Translations under genes and position numbers: made by a program
DNA from: an uncultured Collinsella sp.
Lineage (GTDB): Bacteria > Actinomycetota > Coriobacteriia > Coriobacteriales > Coriobacteriaceae
Length of the DNA stretch: 19,278 nt
Direction: 5' to 3'
Assembly: GCA_958419975.1 (NCBI GenBank)
Contig: CATZIG010000016.1
Coordinates: forward strand, 1 to 19,278
Shown: piece after piece, positions 1-6,930 of the stretch
Layout of the letters: each line of letters begins with the position of its first letter
Numbering within the stretch: position 1 is the first letter of the stretch
Notes under the pieces: generated by a model
The model's input: only the letters and a program-made list of their open reading frames with translations
The model's database searches: none
What the model was told of the DNA's origin: nothing

Positions 1-790
1 TCTCCTCATAGCGCATAAGGACGCTGCCGTCCGGCAGAAAAGAATGTGAGGTCTCATCTCCGAGAACCGATCTCGTTCGCTCCAGATCGTCCACATGCAA
101 CACGAAACCACCGCGGCATGACTTTTCCAGCTGAGGTGCGGTCATCCTTCGAATGAGGCGACCATGACTTATGAAGAGGTAATCAGTTGCCAGCTTGTGC
201 ATCTCCTCAAGATTGTGGCTGGATACGAGAATCGTTTTACCTTGATCTTTGTTAAGATGCGTAAGGATTTTTCTTACTTCGACTATCCCCATCGGATCCA
301 GGCCGTTTGTCGGCTCGTCCAGGATCAACAGCTCCGGATCGCCCAGCAACGCTATGGCCAGATCGAGACGCCTCCTCATTCCCATTGAGAAGTTCTTCAC
401 TTTCTTCCCGCCGGCCTCCCCCAAACCGACGGTTGATAACACACCGTCGATGGAACGATCGGTGGGAAACCCCCACTCAATACAGCGAACGACCAAGTTG
501 TCTCGCGCGGTCAGATTAGGATACGAAGCATTGAGGTCGGGCATATAACCCAGCCTTTCCCTGCAGCTCCGTATTTCACGTCTCCCGGTTTGCCCAAACA
601 TCGAGATCGTTCCTGACGATGGCTCCGAAAGCCCCGTGATCAATCGAATTAACGTGCTCTTGCCGGCACCATTCTCCCCAATGAGTGCACACAGCTCGCC
701 TTCCATTAAAGAGAACGAGACTGATTTAACCGCTTCAAACCCGCCATATCTCTTGGATATGGCACGCAATTCAACTGGGACTTCCCGCAT
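1..790 (-). CDS. ABC transporter ATP-binding protein, BcrA/LanF type (C-terminus outside window)
   Basis: ATPase subunit that would power a separate membrane subunit exporting or expelling a peptide, as in bacitracin and lantibiotic self-protection transporters. The 263 residues in the window begin MREVPVELRAISKRYGG. They contain Walker A GENGAGKST, a signature of the FSMGMRRRLDLA form, Walker B LLILDEPTNGLDP and the switch SSHNLEEM, all intact and in order; the C-terminal dimer region follows. Start 790 is chosen because GGGGAGG at 800-806 is 9 bases upstream; the in-frame ATG at 799 abuts that site and is too close. The gene begins 17 bases after the stop of the cysteine-rich peptide at 808-1035, so the two are almost certainly co-transcribed. 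That suggests peptide export or immunity; the permease presumably lies beyond the left edge. ATPase identity is secure, substrate is inferred. Confidence 0.9.
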   Translation of the reverse strand, partial: MREVPVELRAISKRYGGFEAVKSVSFSLMEGELCALIGENGAGKSTLIRLITGLSEPSSGTISMFGQTGRREIRSCRERLGYMPDLNASYPNLTARDNLVVRCIEWGFPTDRSIDGVLSTVGLGEAGGKKVKNFSMGMRRRLDLAIALLGDPELLILDEPTNGLDPMGIVEVRKILTHLNKDQGKTILVSSHNLEEMHKLATDYLFISHGRLIRRMTAPQLEKSCRGGFVLHVDDLERTRSVLGDETSHSFLPDGSVLMRYEE

Positions 791-807
791 GGACGACATC
801 CTCCCCG

Positions 808-1035
808 TCAATAAAAAGGGACGACATGGCAATTGTGCGGGGTTATAGGTAACGTCGGTTCGCCCCCCCATATTGCAATGCCACATCGCCCCTCAGGCGC
901 TGCTGGCCAAAATATCTTTGAACAGTCTGTGCACGCCTGTGAAGAACACTTGGTGCTGCAGCTGCCGTGCGCGTAAAAGAAGCAATTGTTGCACATGGGC
1001 TCAGCCCCGGCTGACGGCTCGGTAATCCATTCCAT
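808..1035 (-). CDS. Small cysteine-rich peptide B (candidate bacteriocin/RiPP precursor)
   Basis: No known family recognised. The 75-aa product is a paralogue of the peptide at 1082-1201: both open M-(D/E)-W-I-x-E-P, and the first five cysteines fall at identical positions (15, 18, 26, 30, 35) around a shared CxNCFFYAHGxC core. Peptide B then continues past a sixth cysteine (38) into a roughly 37-residue tail with two more cysteines that peptide A lacks. Start 1035 has GGAGG 8 bases upstream. An ATG at 1040 is out of frame and one at 1030 is also out of frame; only 1035 gives the shared N-terminus. It sits between peptide A and the ABC ATPase. It could be a toxin or bacteriocin precursor, a modified peptide, or a small metal-binding protein; no signal peptide or double-glycine leader is evident. 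Confidence 0.7.
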   Translation of the reverse strand: MEWITEPSAGAEPMCNNCFFYAHGSCSTKCSSQACTDCSKIFWPAAPEGRCGIAIWGGEPTLPITPHNCHVVPFY

Positions 1036-1081
1036 TTCATTCCCCTCCTTTCGCGGTAGAAAGCCAGTTCATCTCTGCCCC

Positions 1082-1201
1082 CTAGAAACGGAACGTGCAG
1101 GACTGATTGGGGCACCTCTTCGTGCATCCCCCGTGCGCGTAGAAGAAGCAGTTGCCGCACGCGGGTGCAACGCCTTCCTCCGGCTCGTTAATCCAATCCA
1201 T
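1082..1201 (-). CDS. Small cysteine-rich peptide A (candidate bacteriocin/RiPP precursor)
   Basis: A 39-aa reading frame, MDWINEPEEGV... ending CTFRF, with five cysteines in a C-x2-C-x7-C-x3-C-x4-C pattern and a central CGNCFFYAHGGC. The acidic first 13 residues lack cysteine and could act as a leader; the cysteine-rich remainder would be the core. A strong ribosome binding site (AAAGGAGGG) ends 4 bases before the ATG, and a consensus-like promoter lies at 1240-1268. Conservation of sequence and cysteine spacing with peptide B, while the DNA between the genes differs, argues that this is a real selected peptide. It is first in a run of three minus-strand genes (peptide A, peptide B, ABC ATPase). 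Function unknown; export or maturation by neighbouring genes is inferred only. Confidence 0.7.
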   Translation of the reverse strand: MDWINEPEEGVAPACGNCFFYAHGGCTKRCPNQSCTFRF

Positions 1202-1239
1202 CTCTCCCTCCTTTCCTTGCATACCGAATTGATAATGTT

Positions 1240-1268
1240 ATTCTAATTCGATATGTGTCATATTTCAA
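1240..1268 (-). promoter_or_regulatory. Sigma70-type promoter for the cysteine-rich peptide genes
   Basis: On the minus strand TTGAAA (1263-1268) and TAGAAT (1240-1245) are separated by exactly 17 bases in a strongly AT-rich stretch. Transcription would start near 1233, giving a leader of about 30 bases before the peptide A start at 1201. No operator dyad is obvious. Confidence 0.6.
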
Positions 1269-1388
1269 TATAAGCTTATTTATATATTACACAAGGTAAG
1301 CACCCCCCTGCATCCAGCACAGGAAATGACTCTCTCGTTCCCCAGTGACGCGGCGAGAAATACAGGCCACTGCAGGACGTTGAATGAA

Positions 1389-1420
1389 CAGCCCGTGAAA
1401 ACCGTTGTTTTCACGGGCTG
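1389..1420 (-). terminator. Hairpin terminator downstream of the Xre-type regulator
   Basis: A perfect 14-bp stem (1389-1402 with 1407-1420) closes a 4-base loop, 32 bases past the stop of the regulator. On the minus strand it is followed by TTCATT rather than a clean T run. On the plus strand a run of six T lies about 14 bases beyond, so efficiency and direction are uncertain. It separates the regulator pair from the peptide promoter. Confidence 0.55.
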
Positions 1421-1451
1421 CACCTGCTCAATACTTTTTTATTCTCCAGCC

Positions 1452-1781
1452 TCAGTCGTCTCTAAGATCGACCACGTAAACATGATCTGACTCCAGGACC
1501 GGGTCATCACCCGTCGCGGTCGCCCTGCTCAGCGCGTTGCGGGCGCGCCGCGTCGCCAGTTCCTCAAGTTCTCTTTCGTTGACGCGCTTAATAAGATCGC
1601 CAGGCTGGCAATCAAGCTCTACGCAAATATCCAGCAATGTCTTTAACCTAATTGCCTTCACCTTGCCATTTCGTATTTTTGAGATACTTGCCGGTGTGTG
1701 CCCGGTCGCCCGAATGATATCCGTACTCGTCTTTCCGCGTCGAAGCAATAAGCTTTCAAGCTCAATAATCAGATAGTCCAT
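1452..1781 (-). CDS. Cro/CI-family (Xre) helix-turn-helix regulator
   Basis: A 109-aa DNA-binding protein. An N-terminal helix-turn-helix of the Cro/CI type spans about residues 8-60: GKTSTDIIRATGHTPASISK is the turn and recognition helix, followed by KTLLDICVELDCQPGDLI, the usual closing helices of the YozG-type small regulators. A charged tail (about 65-109) has no recognised domain. The start is placed at 1781 because the N-terminus then matches this family, and GAGGGG lies a few bases upstream; an open frame continues to 1862 but lies inside the preceding gene. Eight bases separate it from the DUF2975 stop. DUF2975 membrane proteins and such regulators are a recurrent pair, so one operon is likely. 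Its target is unknown; the adjacent peptide operon is a candidate. Confidence 0.85.
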   Translation of the reverse strand: MDYLIIELESLLLRRGKTSTDIIRATGHTPASISKIRNGKVKAIRLKTLLDICVELDCQPGDLIKRVNERELEELATRRARNALSRATATGDDPVLESDHVYVVDLRDD

Positions 1782-1789
1782 GCCGCCCC

Positions 1790-2329
1790 TCACACCAAAT
1801 CCTCGGTCTGGTCTTGAAGCAGAGCTCCGTAGCGCCATATCGCAGAAATCGAGAAGCAGCAAACGGCCCCCAGCACAGCACCAATATCTATGGGCAGGGC
1901 CAGGTTTTCAAACATCGAATAGGCGTTCCCCAGCAAGTCGAAGGGGCCAATCACTATCGAAAGAAACCCCGGAGAAAACAAGAGGTCACCTATTGCTGCT
2001 GCAACAAACAGCCACCCGATAATCGAGATTCTTCGAGCATGCGAAAGGGTAAAGGGCGATTCGCCATGAGCCATGTCCATGCTGATTCCCCGCAGGGTCC
2101 ATGTGGCCCCTCCGGAAATCAGAAGATACATCAAAGGAACCACTACGGAAACCGTCTTTGATGGATCATATAGGTTTCCTTGAGCAGCCATAAGCCCAAT
2201 GGAAATAACCACCACCACCGAACAGCAACACACCGCTATAAACAGCGCCGTAAACAGAATCCCAAGCCTTCTTCCGAGAGTCATCATCTTCTGGATGGAC
2301 TTATCGATCTTCTGGGCGCTATTCACCAC
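1790..2329 (-). CDS. DUF2975 family membrane protein
   Basis: A 179-aa protein with four predicted membrane segments (about 25-50, 62-82, 100-125, 145-168), the length and topology usual for DUF2975. The loop with GISMDMAHGESPFTLSHARR fits the family's conserved region before the third helix. Translation starts at GTG 2329 with AGGAGG about 7 bases upstream; a second GTG follows directly. It is immediately followed by the Xre-type regulator, the known partner arrangement. The biochemical role of DUF2975 is not established; a membrane sensor or modulator acting on the regulator is an inference. No disruption seen. Confidence 0.8.
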   Translation of the reverse strand: MVNSAQKIDKSIQKMMTLGRRLGILFTALFIAVCCCSVVVVISIGLMAAQGNLYDPSKTVSVVVPLMYLLISGGATWTLRGISMDMAHGESPFTLSHARRISIIGWLFVAAAIGDLLFSPGFLSIVIGPFDLLGNAYSMFENLALPIDIGAVLGAVCCFSISAIWRYGALLQDQTEDLV

Positions 2330-2446
2330 AGCTCCTCCTAAAGCAATCAGAGGTCTTCTTACTTACTGTTTTTCCTACATTGTAACGAACTCGATAAGAA
2401 GAGGGTCGCTTCACGCCGCGCAATCCCGAACTCCAAGCGTTTCTCA

Positions 2447-4062
2447 TCAGCATTGCCCATCTTTCGAGTCGAAATTCAAATCCAGTTTCTTATCGCATGC
2501 CAAAATCAAATCCTGATCGTGGCTTACAACAAGAATTAGCTGATTAAAGGGGTTTCGAGAGACATACTCCGTGAACTCCCGACGGCTTTCTTCGTCTAAA
2601 TCATTCGTCGGCTCGTCAAACACAAGCACTTCCGGTTGCCTGCAAAGTGCTGAGATTATCCTTAGCTTCCGATACTCTCCACCAGAAAGGTCCCTACAAT
2701 TCTTACCTTTTAACGATTCGACGGTTCGGCAGAAACTCGGCACAAGCTCGCAGAGATGCTCGCCCGTTCCCCGAATCGATGCCCTCTCAAGATAGTGTTC
2801 CACCGTTTCATTCGGAATAAAGAGCTTTTGCGGGCACACCGCAAACAGGTCATGTCGGATCGTCTCCATATCGAGCTCTTCATATGGCACCGACCCCAAA
2901 GTCCGATGCCCCCCAGCAGAATATAGTCCAAGAAGCACCTTCAGAAACGTGCTTTTGCCGCATCCGTTCGGCCCGGTAATGGCATAGGTTTCCCCCTCTC
3001 GACCTCCACGGAGAGATCGCGGTACAAGTAGGGCTTTCCCGCATATCGGTACGCGATGTTGGACAACGATATGCTCTCCACGTGCCCAACCGAGATGGTG
3101 CCGCGGTCCTCGGCGCCTTCCGACAGAGCCTCCAATCGGTCGAACGAGGCCCTCGCGTCCTGATATGATTTGAAATAATTCAAATAATATTTGAAGCATC
3201 CGAACGCCATCGAGTAATACGAGTTCACCATTGTGAACTCGCCAATGCTCATTCTTCCGCTTAATATTTCCATTCCGGAGATCACAAGCAACGCTCCCCG
3301 GAACACAGATGAGATCAGGCCGTCGCTCGAGGTGGCCAGATTCGAGACCCTACTTGCTTTCATGTAAATCGGGTAGTACCCCTCGAATATCCCCTTGAGC
3401 GTACGGGCACTCTGGTCATATGCCCCATCGCACTTAATGTCAAACAACTGCGACAGCTCGCCGCTCACGGATGCGAACAGCTTGCTCAACCCCTCTTTGT
3501 TCGCAAGCGAACTGTTGTACAGCGGCTTTTTCAACACCCTAAATAAAATGAAGTATGCCCCAAGCGAACATGTACTTAACGCCAGAAACACCGGGTTAAT
3601 TGAAAACAGAATGATGAAAATAAACACAATCAGAACGATGTTAAGCCCGATTGTCAGGAAGTTGTTCACGACAAACGATGACACCGCATTCGAATCCGCA
3701 TACACCCTCTGCGTTGTATAGGATGAATCCGCCTGCTCCCCCTTTTCCAAGGGCCCTCGTTCAAACGACTCACACGTGGCCCCCATCAGTCTCGTAGTCA
3801 TCTCCAAAATGACGCGCGATACGTTCACGCCCATCGCATACGACATGAAGGATGCCGATATCCCTATGCTGGCAACAAAGGCTGCAAATCATACGACGCG
3901 AGATGGATCCCTATTCGTCACGAGAAAATCTACAAACCCACCGTTTAAGGCGGGCATGACGCACGAGAGAGCATAATTCACCGACATGAGAATCACGAAA
4001 AGCCGCGACCCTTTACAGCGAAATAACTCGTTAACCGTCTTCTTAAACATGCCAGCCCCCAT
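2447..4062 (-). pseudogene. ABC exporter (fused membrane and ATPase domains), interrupted by an in-frame TGA and a frameshift
   Basis: Read in pieces, this is a half-transporter of the peptide/drug exporter type. The membrane domain starts MFKKTVNELFRCKGSRLF near 4050, or at 4062. An in-frame TGA at 3889-3891 interrupts it after FLVTNRDPSRVV, and the frame reopens at once (FAAFVASIGISASF) and continues to about 2997. At the run of five C at 2992-2996 (G on the coding strand) the frame slips by one base: ...LSVEVERG joins ETYAITGPNGCGKSTFLK in the next frame. The ATPase domain then runs to 2447 with Walker A GPNGCGKST, signature LSGGE, Walker B VLVFDEPTNDLD and the switch histidine SHD. All ATPase motifs survive, so decay is recent, or one or both lesions are sequencing errors. 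It follows the DUF3784 gene and probably exported the product of a peptide cluster. Confidence 0.8.
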
Positions 4063-4144
4063 CAAGCGACCTTTTATCCAAAACTGAATTAGTTCGCCGC
4101 TTAATCGCTCCCATACACTCCTTATTGTTAATCCTCGCAAAACA

Positions 4145-4507
4145 CTATCGCGGGTTGCGATGCCCAGGATTCCGTTTCGCCTTGATATACATACGAATAG
4201 ACTCCCTATTTACATAGGCAAGTGCGGCGATTATTACGGCAGCCACCATCAGACCGAAAATCGCCCTTTTGTCCGGAAAAAGGGACGAAAAAAGGAGACA
4301 TATTGCGGAGAAAACTATAACCGCCCCCACCGCTCGGTTTGTGCCTAGAGACTCGGCCGTCCGCTTTTCCTCCTCTAAACGCCCTCCCGATAGCGATGAC
4401 ATTCCAGCAAGCAATCCCGTGAGCTTGCCTCGATACATCATTATTCCGAACACCAGCAGCAGGCATGACCCCACCATTGGAACTATAACGTCCGACATCG
4501 CCATCAC
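4145..4507 (-). CDS. DUF3784-like small membrane protein
   Basis: A 120-aa protein with three hydrophobic segments (about 8-24, 58-78, 83-100) and a soluble loop, LLAGMSSLSGGRLEEEKR, after the first. That layout (one helix, an LLAGxxxLS...EE(E)K loop, two more helices) resembles DUF3784 proteins, whose function is unknown. The start is GTG 4507 with AAGGAG (4517-4522) nine bases upstream; ATG 4504 is an alternative. The stop is followed within about 85 bases by the exporter pseudogene on the same strand, so they probably formed one operon. Its upstream sequence is now the opposite strand of the radical SAM fragment, so its native promoter may have been lost. Confidence 0.6.
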   Translation of the reverse strand: MMAMSDVIVPMVGSCLLLVFGIMMYRGKLTGLLAGMSSLSGGRLEEEKRTAESLGTNRAVGAVIVFSAICLLFSSLFPDKRAIFGLMVAAVIIAALAYVNRESIRMYIKAKRNPGHRNPR

Positions 4508-4534
4508 TCAAGTCCACTCCTTGTCATCGAATCC

Positions 4535-5344
4535 TTGCGGCGGCTCAGCGCATCTGGCGTCAAATGCAACCTCGTGTCAAACGGTCTGCTCGCAAACTCA
4601 AATACTTTGCATGAGCTCGAACGCGCCGGTTTAAACGGCATACAGTTTAGCCTCGATGGCCTACGCGATTCTCACGAACATATGCGAGGACTCTCGGGAT
4701 TATACGACCGGGTGCTCGACGCCATCGATATCACGCTGAACGAAGCCTCACTGCACCTTTCAATTGCCTTTTGTCCGACATCGTTCAATGTCGACGATTT
4801 CAAACCAGTTTGCACGATGCTTCGAGACAAGCTGAAATCGTCGGGTAGAACTGACCGAATTGACCTTAGAGTTCAGCCGCTCATGCTCCTCGGTAGAGCC
4901 CGAAGAAACCGCACGATTCGCCCTTCGAATAATCAATACCGTCGGCTAGTCAACACGATCAACGACCTTCGATACGATCCGGACTATCGAGGCTACTTCA
5001 TGCTTGAGTGGGGCGACCCCATCGACCACTTGGTCAGATTCCCCCAGCTGCAGATGCAATTTGACCAAGTGGCCATCCACGCCAATGGCGATATCGTCGT
5101 ATCCCCCTATATACCTCTCATCATTGGAAACGTTCGCAAACACAGTCTTCAGGAATACTACGATGCCGGAATGGCAACCGTTTGGGATAAACCCGTTATT
5201 ACCGCGTTGGCCAATCGCATGCACTCGATTGACGAGATGGAAGAGATCTCATCGTTGATTGCAGACATCAATATGGACGGCGACCTCTATATCGACCTAA
5301 TCGATGACGATCTAGGCGACCTGAGCGTCCTGTCCCAACTCTAA
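4535..5344 (+). pseudogene. Radical SAM peptide maturase, N-terminal cluster-binding part missing
   Basis: The 269 residues correspond to the middle and end of a radical SAM enzyme: a beta-strand ending LVSNG (13-17), then GIQFSLDG (35-42), HEHMRG and the later barrel strands. A SPASM-like tail follows (GDIVVSPYIPLIIGNVRKHS, about 185-204) in which the cysteines expected to bind auxiliary clusters are absent. The CxxxCxxC segment that holds the catalytic 4Fe-4S cluster is missing: family-like sequence (PLLVIESLRRLS) begins near 4514, right at the divergent DUF3784 gene, and no plausible N-terminal half lies upstream. TTG 4535 is only a nominal start. Without that motif it cannot be a working radical SAM enzyme. 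The downstream 60-aa peptide begins 12 bases after its stop and is the probable former substrate. Confidence 0.7.
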
Positions 5345-5356
5345 GGAGATGTTCCC

Positions 5357-5539
5357 ATGTACGAGACCCCAGAAGTAGAGAAGATGGATTCCAAAACCGG
5401 CCCCATTCCCGTTGTAGTCAACTTCGCAGCCGTCGTGGATAACGTAGTTGCAGCCGTCTACGATGCCGTCGTTGCGGCCTACGCATTCTGGTACTCGGCA
5501 GATAACGACGGCACCGGGGCAAGTACGGCACAAAACTAG
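5357..5539 (+). CDS. Putative RiPP precursor peptide with YxxP leader
   Basis: A 60-aa peptide beginning MYETPEVEKM. Its YxxPxV opening resembles the leader signature read by PqqD-like recognition elements in lasso and some radical SAM peptide pathways. The centre is a run of Val, Ala and aromatic residues (NFAAVVDNVVAAVYDAVVAA, then YAFWY) with spaced Asn/Asp, and the tail is polar and glycine-containing. There is no cysteine. AAGGAG at 5343-5348 overlaps the stop codon of the radical SAM fragment and lies 8 bases before the ATG, so translational coupling is likely. Position and composition point to a substrate of the neighbouring maturase; alternatively it is a small membrane-active peptide. 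The modification type cannot be told from sequence. Confidence 0.6.
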   Translation: MYETPEVEKMDSKTGPIPVVVNFAAVVDNVVAAVYDAVVAAYAFWYSADNDGTGASTAQN

Positions 5540-5675
5540 TCGCCAACCCATCGAGCAATCACCTCGCCTATCGCTGCATGCGATTGACTGCGCAGCCCTA
5601 GCCAACGCCCAGAGCGCCTTGAAGAGCTGCTTGTAAAATTCGCTCATTCAACAACGCGATCTCTTCACCAATCTC

Positions 5676-5713
5676 GGCCGGCCCGACAGAACTGCACACC
5701 AGTCGGACCGGCC
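5676..5713. other. GC-rich hairpin in the gene-free stretch 5540-5858
   Basis: Arms 5676-5687 and 5702-5713 pair over 12 bp with one G-T type mismatch around a 14-base loop. No T run follows on either strand, so it is at best a weak terminator for the peptide at 5357-5539. Elsewhere in 5540-5858 I see no credible gene: a frame on the plus strand to 5636 and one on the minus strand to 5312 have no family-like sequence. Confidence 0.4.
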
Positions 5714-5858
5714 AGACCCATAAAACGCTGCGTCCCGTCCACACCACACCTCACGAAACTCGCACTGCCACCACATGGGCGATTCGCGCCTCGATGTTGC
5801 GGCGCGATACTATCACGAATAGTCCCCGTCCAACAAGGCTATCCCTTCCACAGGCGTT

Positions 5859-6634
5859 TCAACTGTCAGTGGTAGCATTAAACTGAACGGTGAAAAATAC
5901 ACTAACACTAACAGCGGAGATGACGACGTCGATGCCCTTCATGCAGCTGAGCACGTCCATCGTCGGCTTCCATCGGGGCTGTTCCGACTGGGACTCCACC
6001 TTGGATTCCAGGTCCTTCTTCTCGTCTACCGCCCGCTTGACGCGCTCCTTATAGCAGTCGAGGGTCTGCTGGGCCGTGGGGTCGGCCATCTCCGCGGCTT
6101 CGATCCAGGCCCAGTGCGCCCTGGTCCACGTCCCGAGCCTCCTTCTCTGGTCGTCTCCGCCGGGGTGGCACTGCCCATTCCTGGGCAGGTACTTGGAGAG
6201 GCGCTGCTTGACGGTAACACGGTAACCTCTCCCGGGCATCGGCGGGGGCCTGGGAGAGGTCCCTGGCGCCCTCGCACTCGCAGTCGGGGACGTGGACCTC
6301 GACGATTTCGTGCAGTGCGAGCTGCTTGGCCGAAAACTCGGCGTCGCGCTTGTCGGTCTTGCGTCGCTTGTCGGCCGCGGGCCTCTGCATCTTGGAGACC
6401 GCGCCGATGACGCAGTCCACGCCGAGGCAGCGCGGCTCCCTGCAGAAGGGAAAGCCGGTGACGCCGGACTCGTAGACTGCCCCGGGCGACTCGATAGAAA
6501 GGATCGAGTCGGCGACGGAGGCGGGGTCGTAGGAGAAGGGGCTTCCCGCCGATCTCGCCCGTGAACGGATTGAAGGCGCATCCTTTGATGCTGCGGGCGT
6601 GCACCTCAAGGCCAATAGAGGCAACATGTGGCAT
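5859..6634 (-). pseudogene. IS110-family transposase remnant, frameshifted and 3'-truncated
   Basis: Three overlapping minus-strand frames assemble into the N-terminal two thirds of an IS110-type DEDD transposase. The first (MPHVASIGLEVHARS...FNPFTGEIGG) runs to about 6545. The second (FSYDPASVADSILSIESPGA, then VDCVIGAVSKMQRPAADKRR and KTDKRDAEF) runs to about 6225. The third (KQRLSKYLPRNG, GTWTRAHWAWI, MADPTAQQTLDCY, ending LSCMKGIDVV) runs to about 5910. The first catalytic Asp, usually in a GxDVH-like motif, is Glu here; the Glu of SIESPG and both Asp of KTDKRDAEF remain. An 8-bp tandem duplication (6211-6226) lies at the second frame change. The C-terminal region with the catalytic serine is absent. 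It is non-functional and marks the right edge of the accessory island. Confidence 0.85.
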
Positions 6635-6719
6635 TGTGAGCCAGTCTCGCATTGTGGCAACCTGGCTGGCTGCCGGATTTTAATGACGACGACCATTGTC
6701 AGCCTTGGCCCACGAATCA

Positions 6720-6768
6720 AAAGACGATACGAAGCAGGGGCTCACATTGTTCTGCTCATATCGTCTTT
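6720..6768. other. Imperfect hairpin between the IS110 relic and malQ
   Basis: AAAGACGATA (6720-6729) is complementary to TATCGTCTTT (6759-6768), and AGCAG (6733-6737) to CTGCT (6752-6756). It could be a weak bidirectional terminator or a relic of structured non-coding DNA at the end of the IS110 element; sequence alone does not decide. Confidence 0.35.
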
Positions 6769-6818
6769 ATGGCGCACTACCATTCACCGAAATTCGGCAA
6801 CTTTTTCATTCTCTATAT

Positions 6819-6845
6819 ACATGTTTAAACAACATGTTCTACAAT
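6819..6845 (+). promoter_or_regulatory. malQ promoter region with operator dyad
   Basis: A 19-base inverted repeat (6819-6837; arms ACATGTT and AACATGT) contains the 10-bp palindrome TGTTTAAACA. It is followed at once by TACAAT (6840-6845), a good -10 hexamer; no clear -35 is visible at 17 bases. A repressor bound here would cover the promoter. The core matches sites at 15679, 15757, 16652 and 16774. Confidence 0.55.
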
Positions 6846-6930
6846 AGGGACAATAGAACTGGAAACTCGGGACGAGCCGTCTATCCATCTACGGCGCAGC
6901 CCCTTATTCAAAAGGACGGTGAGTGCATCC

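Noticed and set aside
164..548. Small plus-strand frames opposite the left-edge ABC ATPase
   Set aside because: All are antisense to a continuous minus-strand ATPase frame with every ABC motif.
843..1160. 105-aa minus-strand frame spanning both cysteine-rich peptide genes
   Set aside because: It is in a different frame from both peptides; the shared N-termini, cysteine spacing and binding sites fit the two short genes instead.
4050..4120. Short ATG frame MGAIKRRTNSVLDKRS with a good AAGGAG site just upstream of the exporter
   Set aside because: Only about 23 codons and overlapping the exporter start in another frame. It may be the exporter's original start displaced by a further frameshift, but that cannot be shown.
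5312..5647. 111-aa minus-strand reading frame with several cysteines
   Set aside because: It lies antisense to the well-supported YxxP peptide and the end of the radical SAM fragment, has no family-like sequence and no good binding site.
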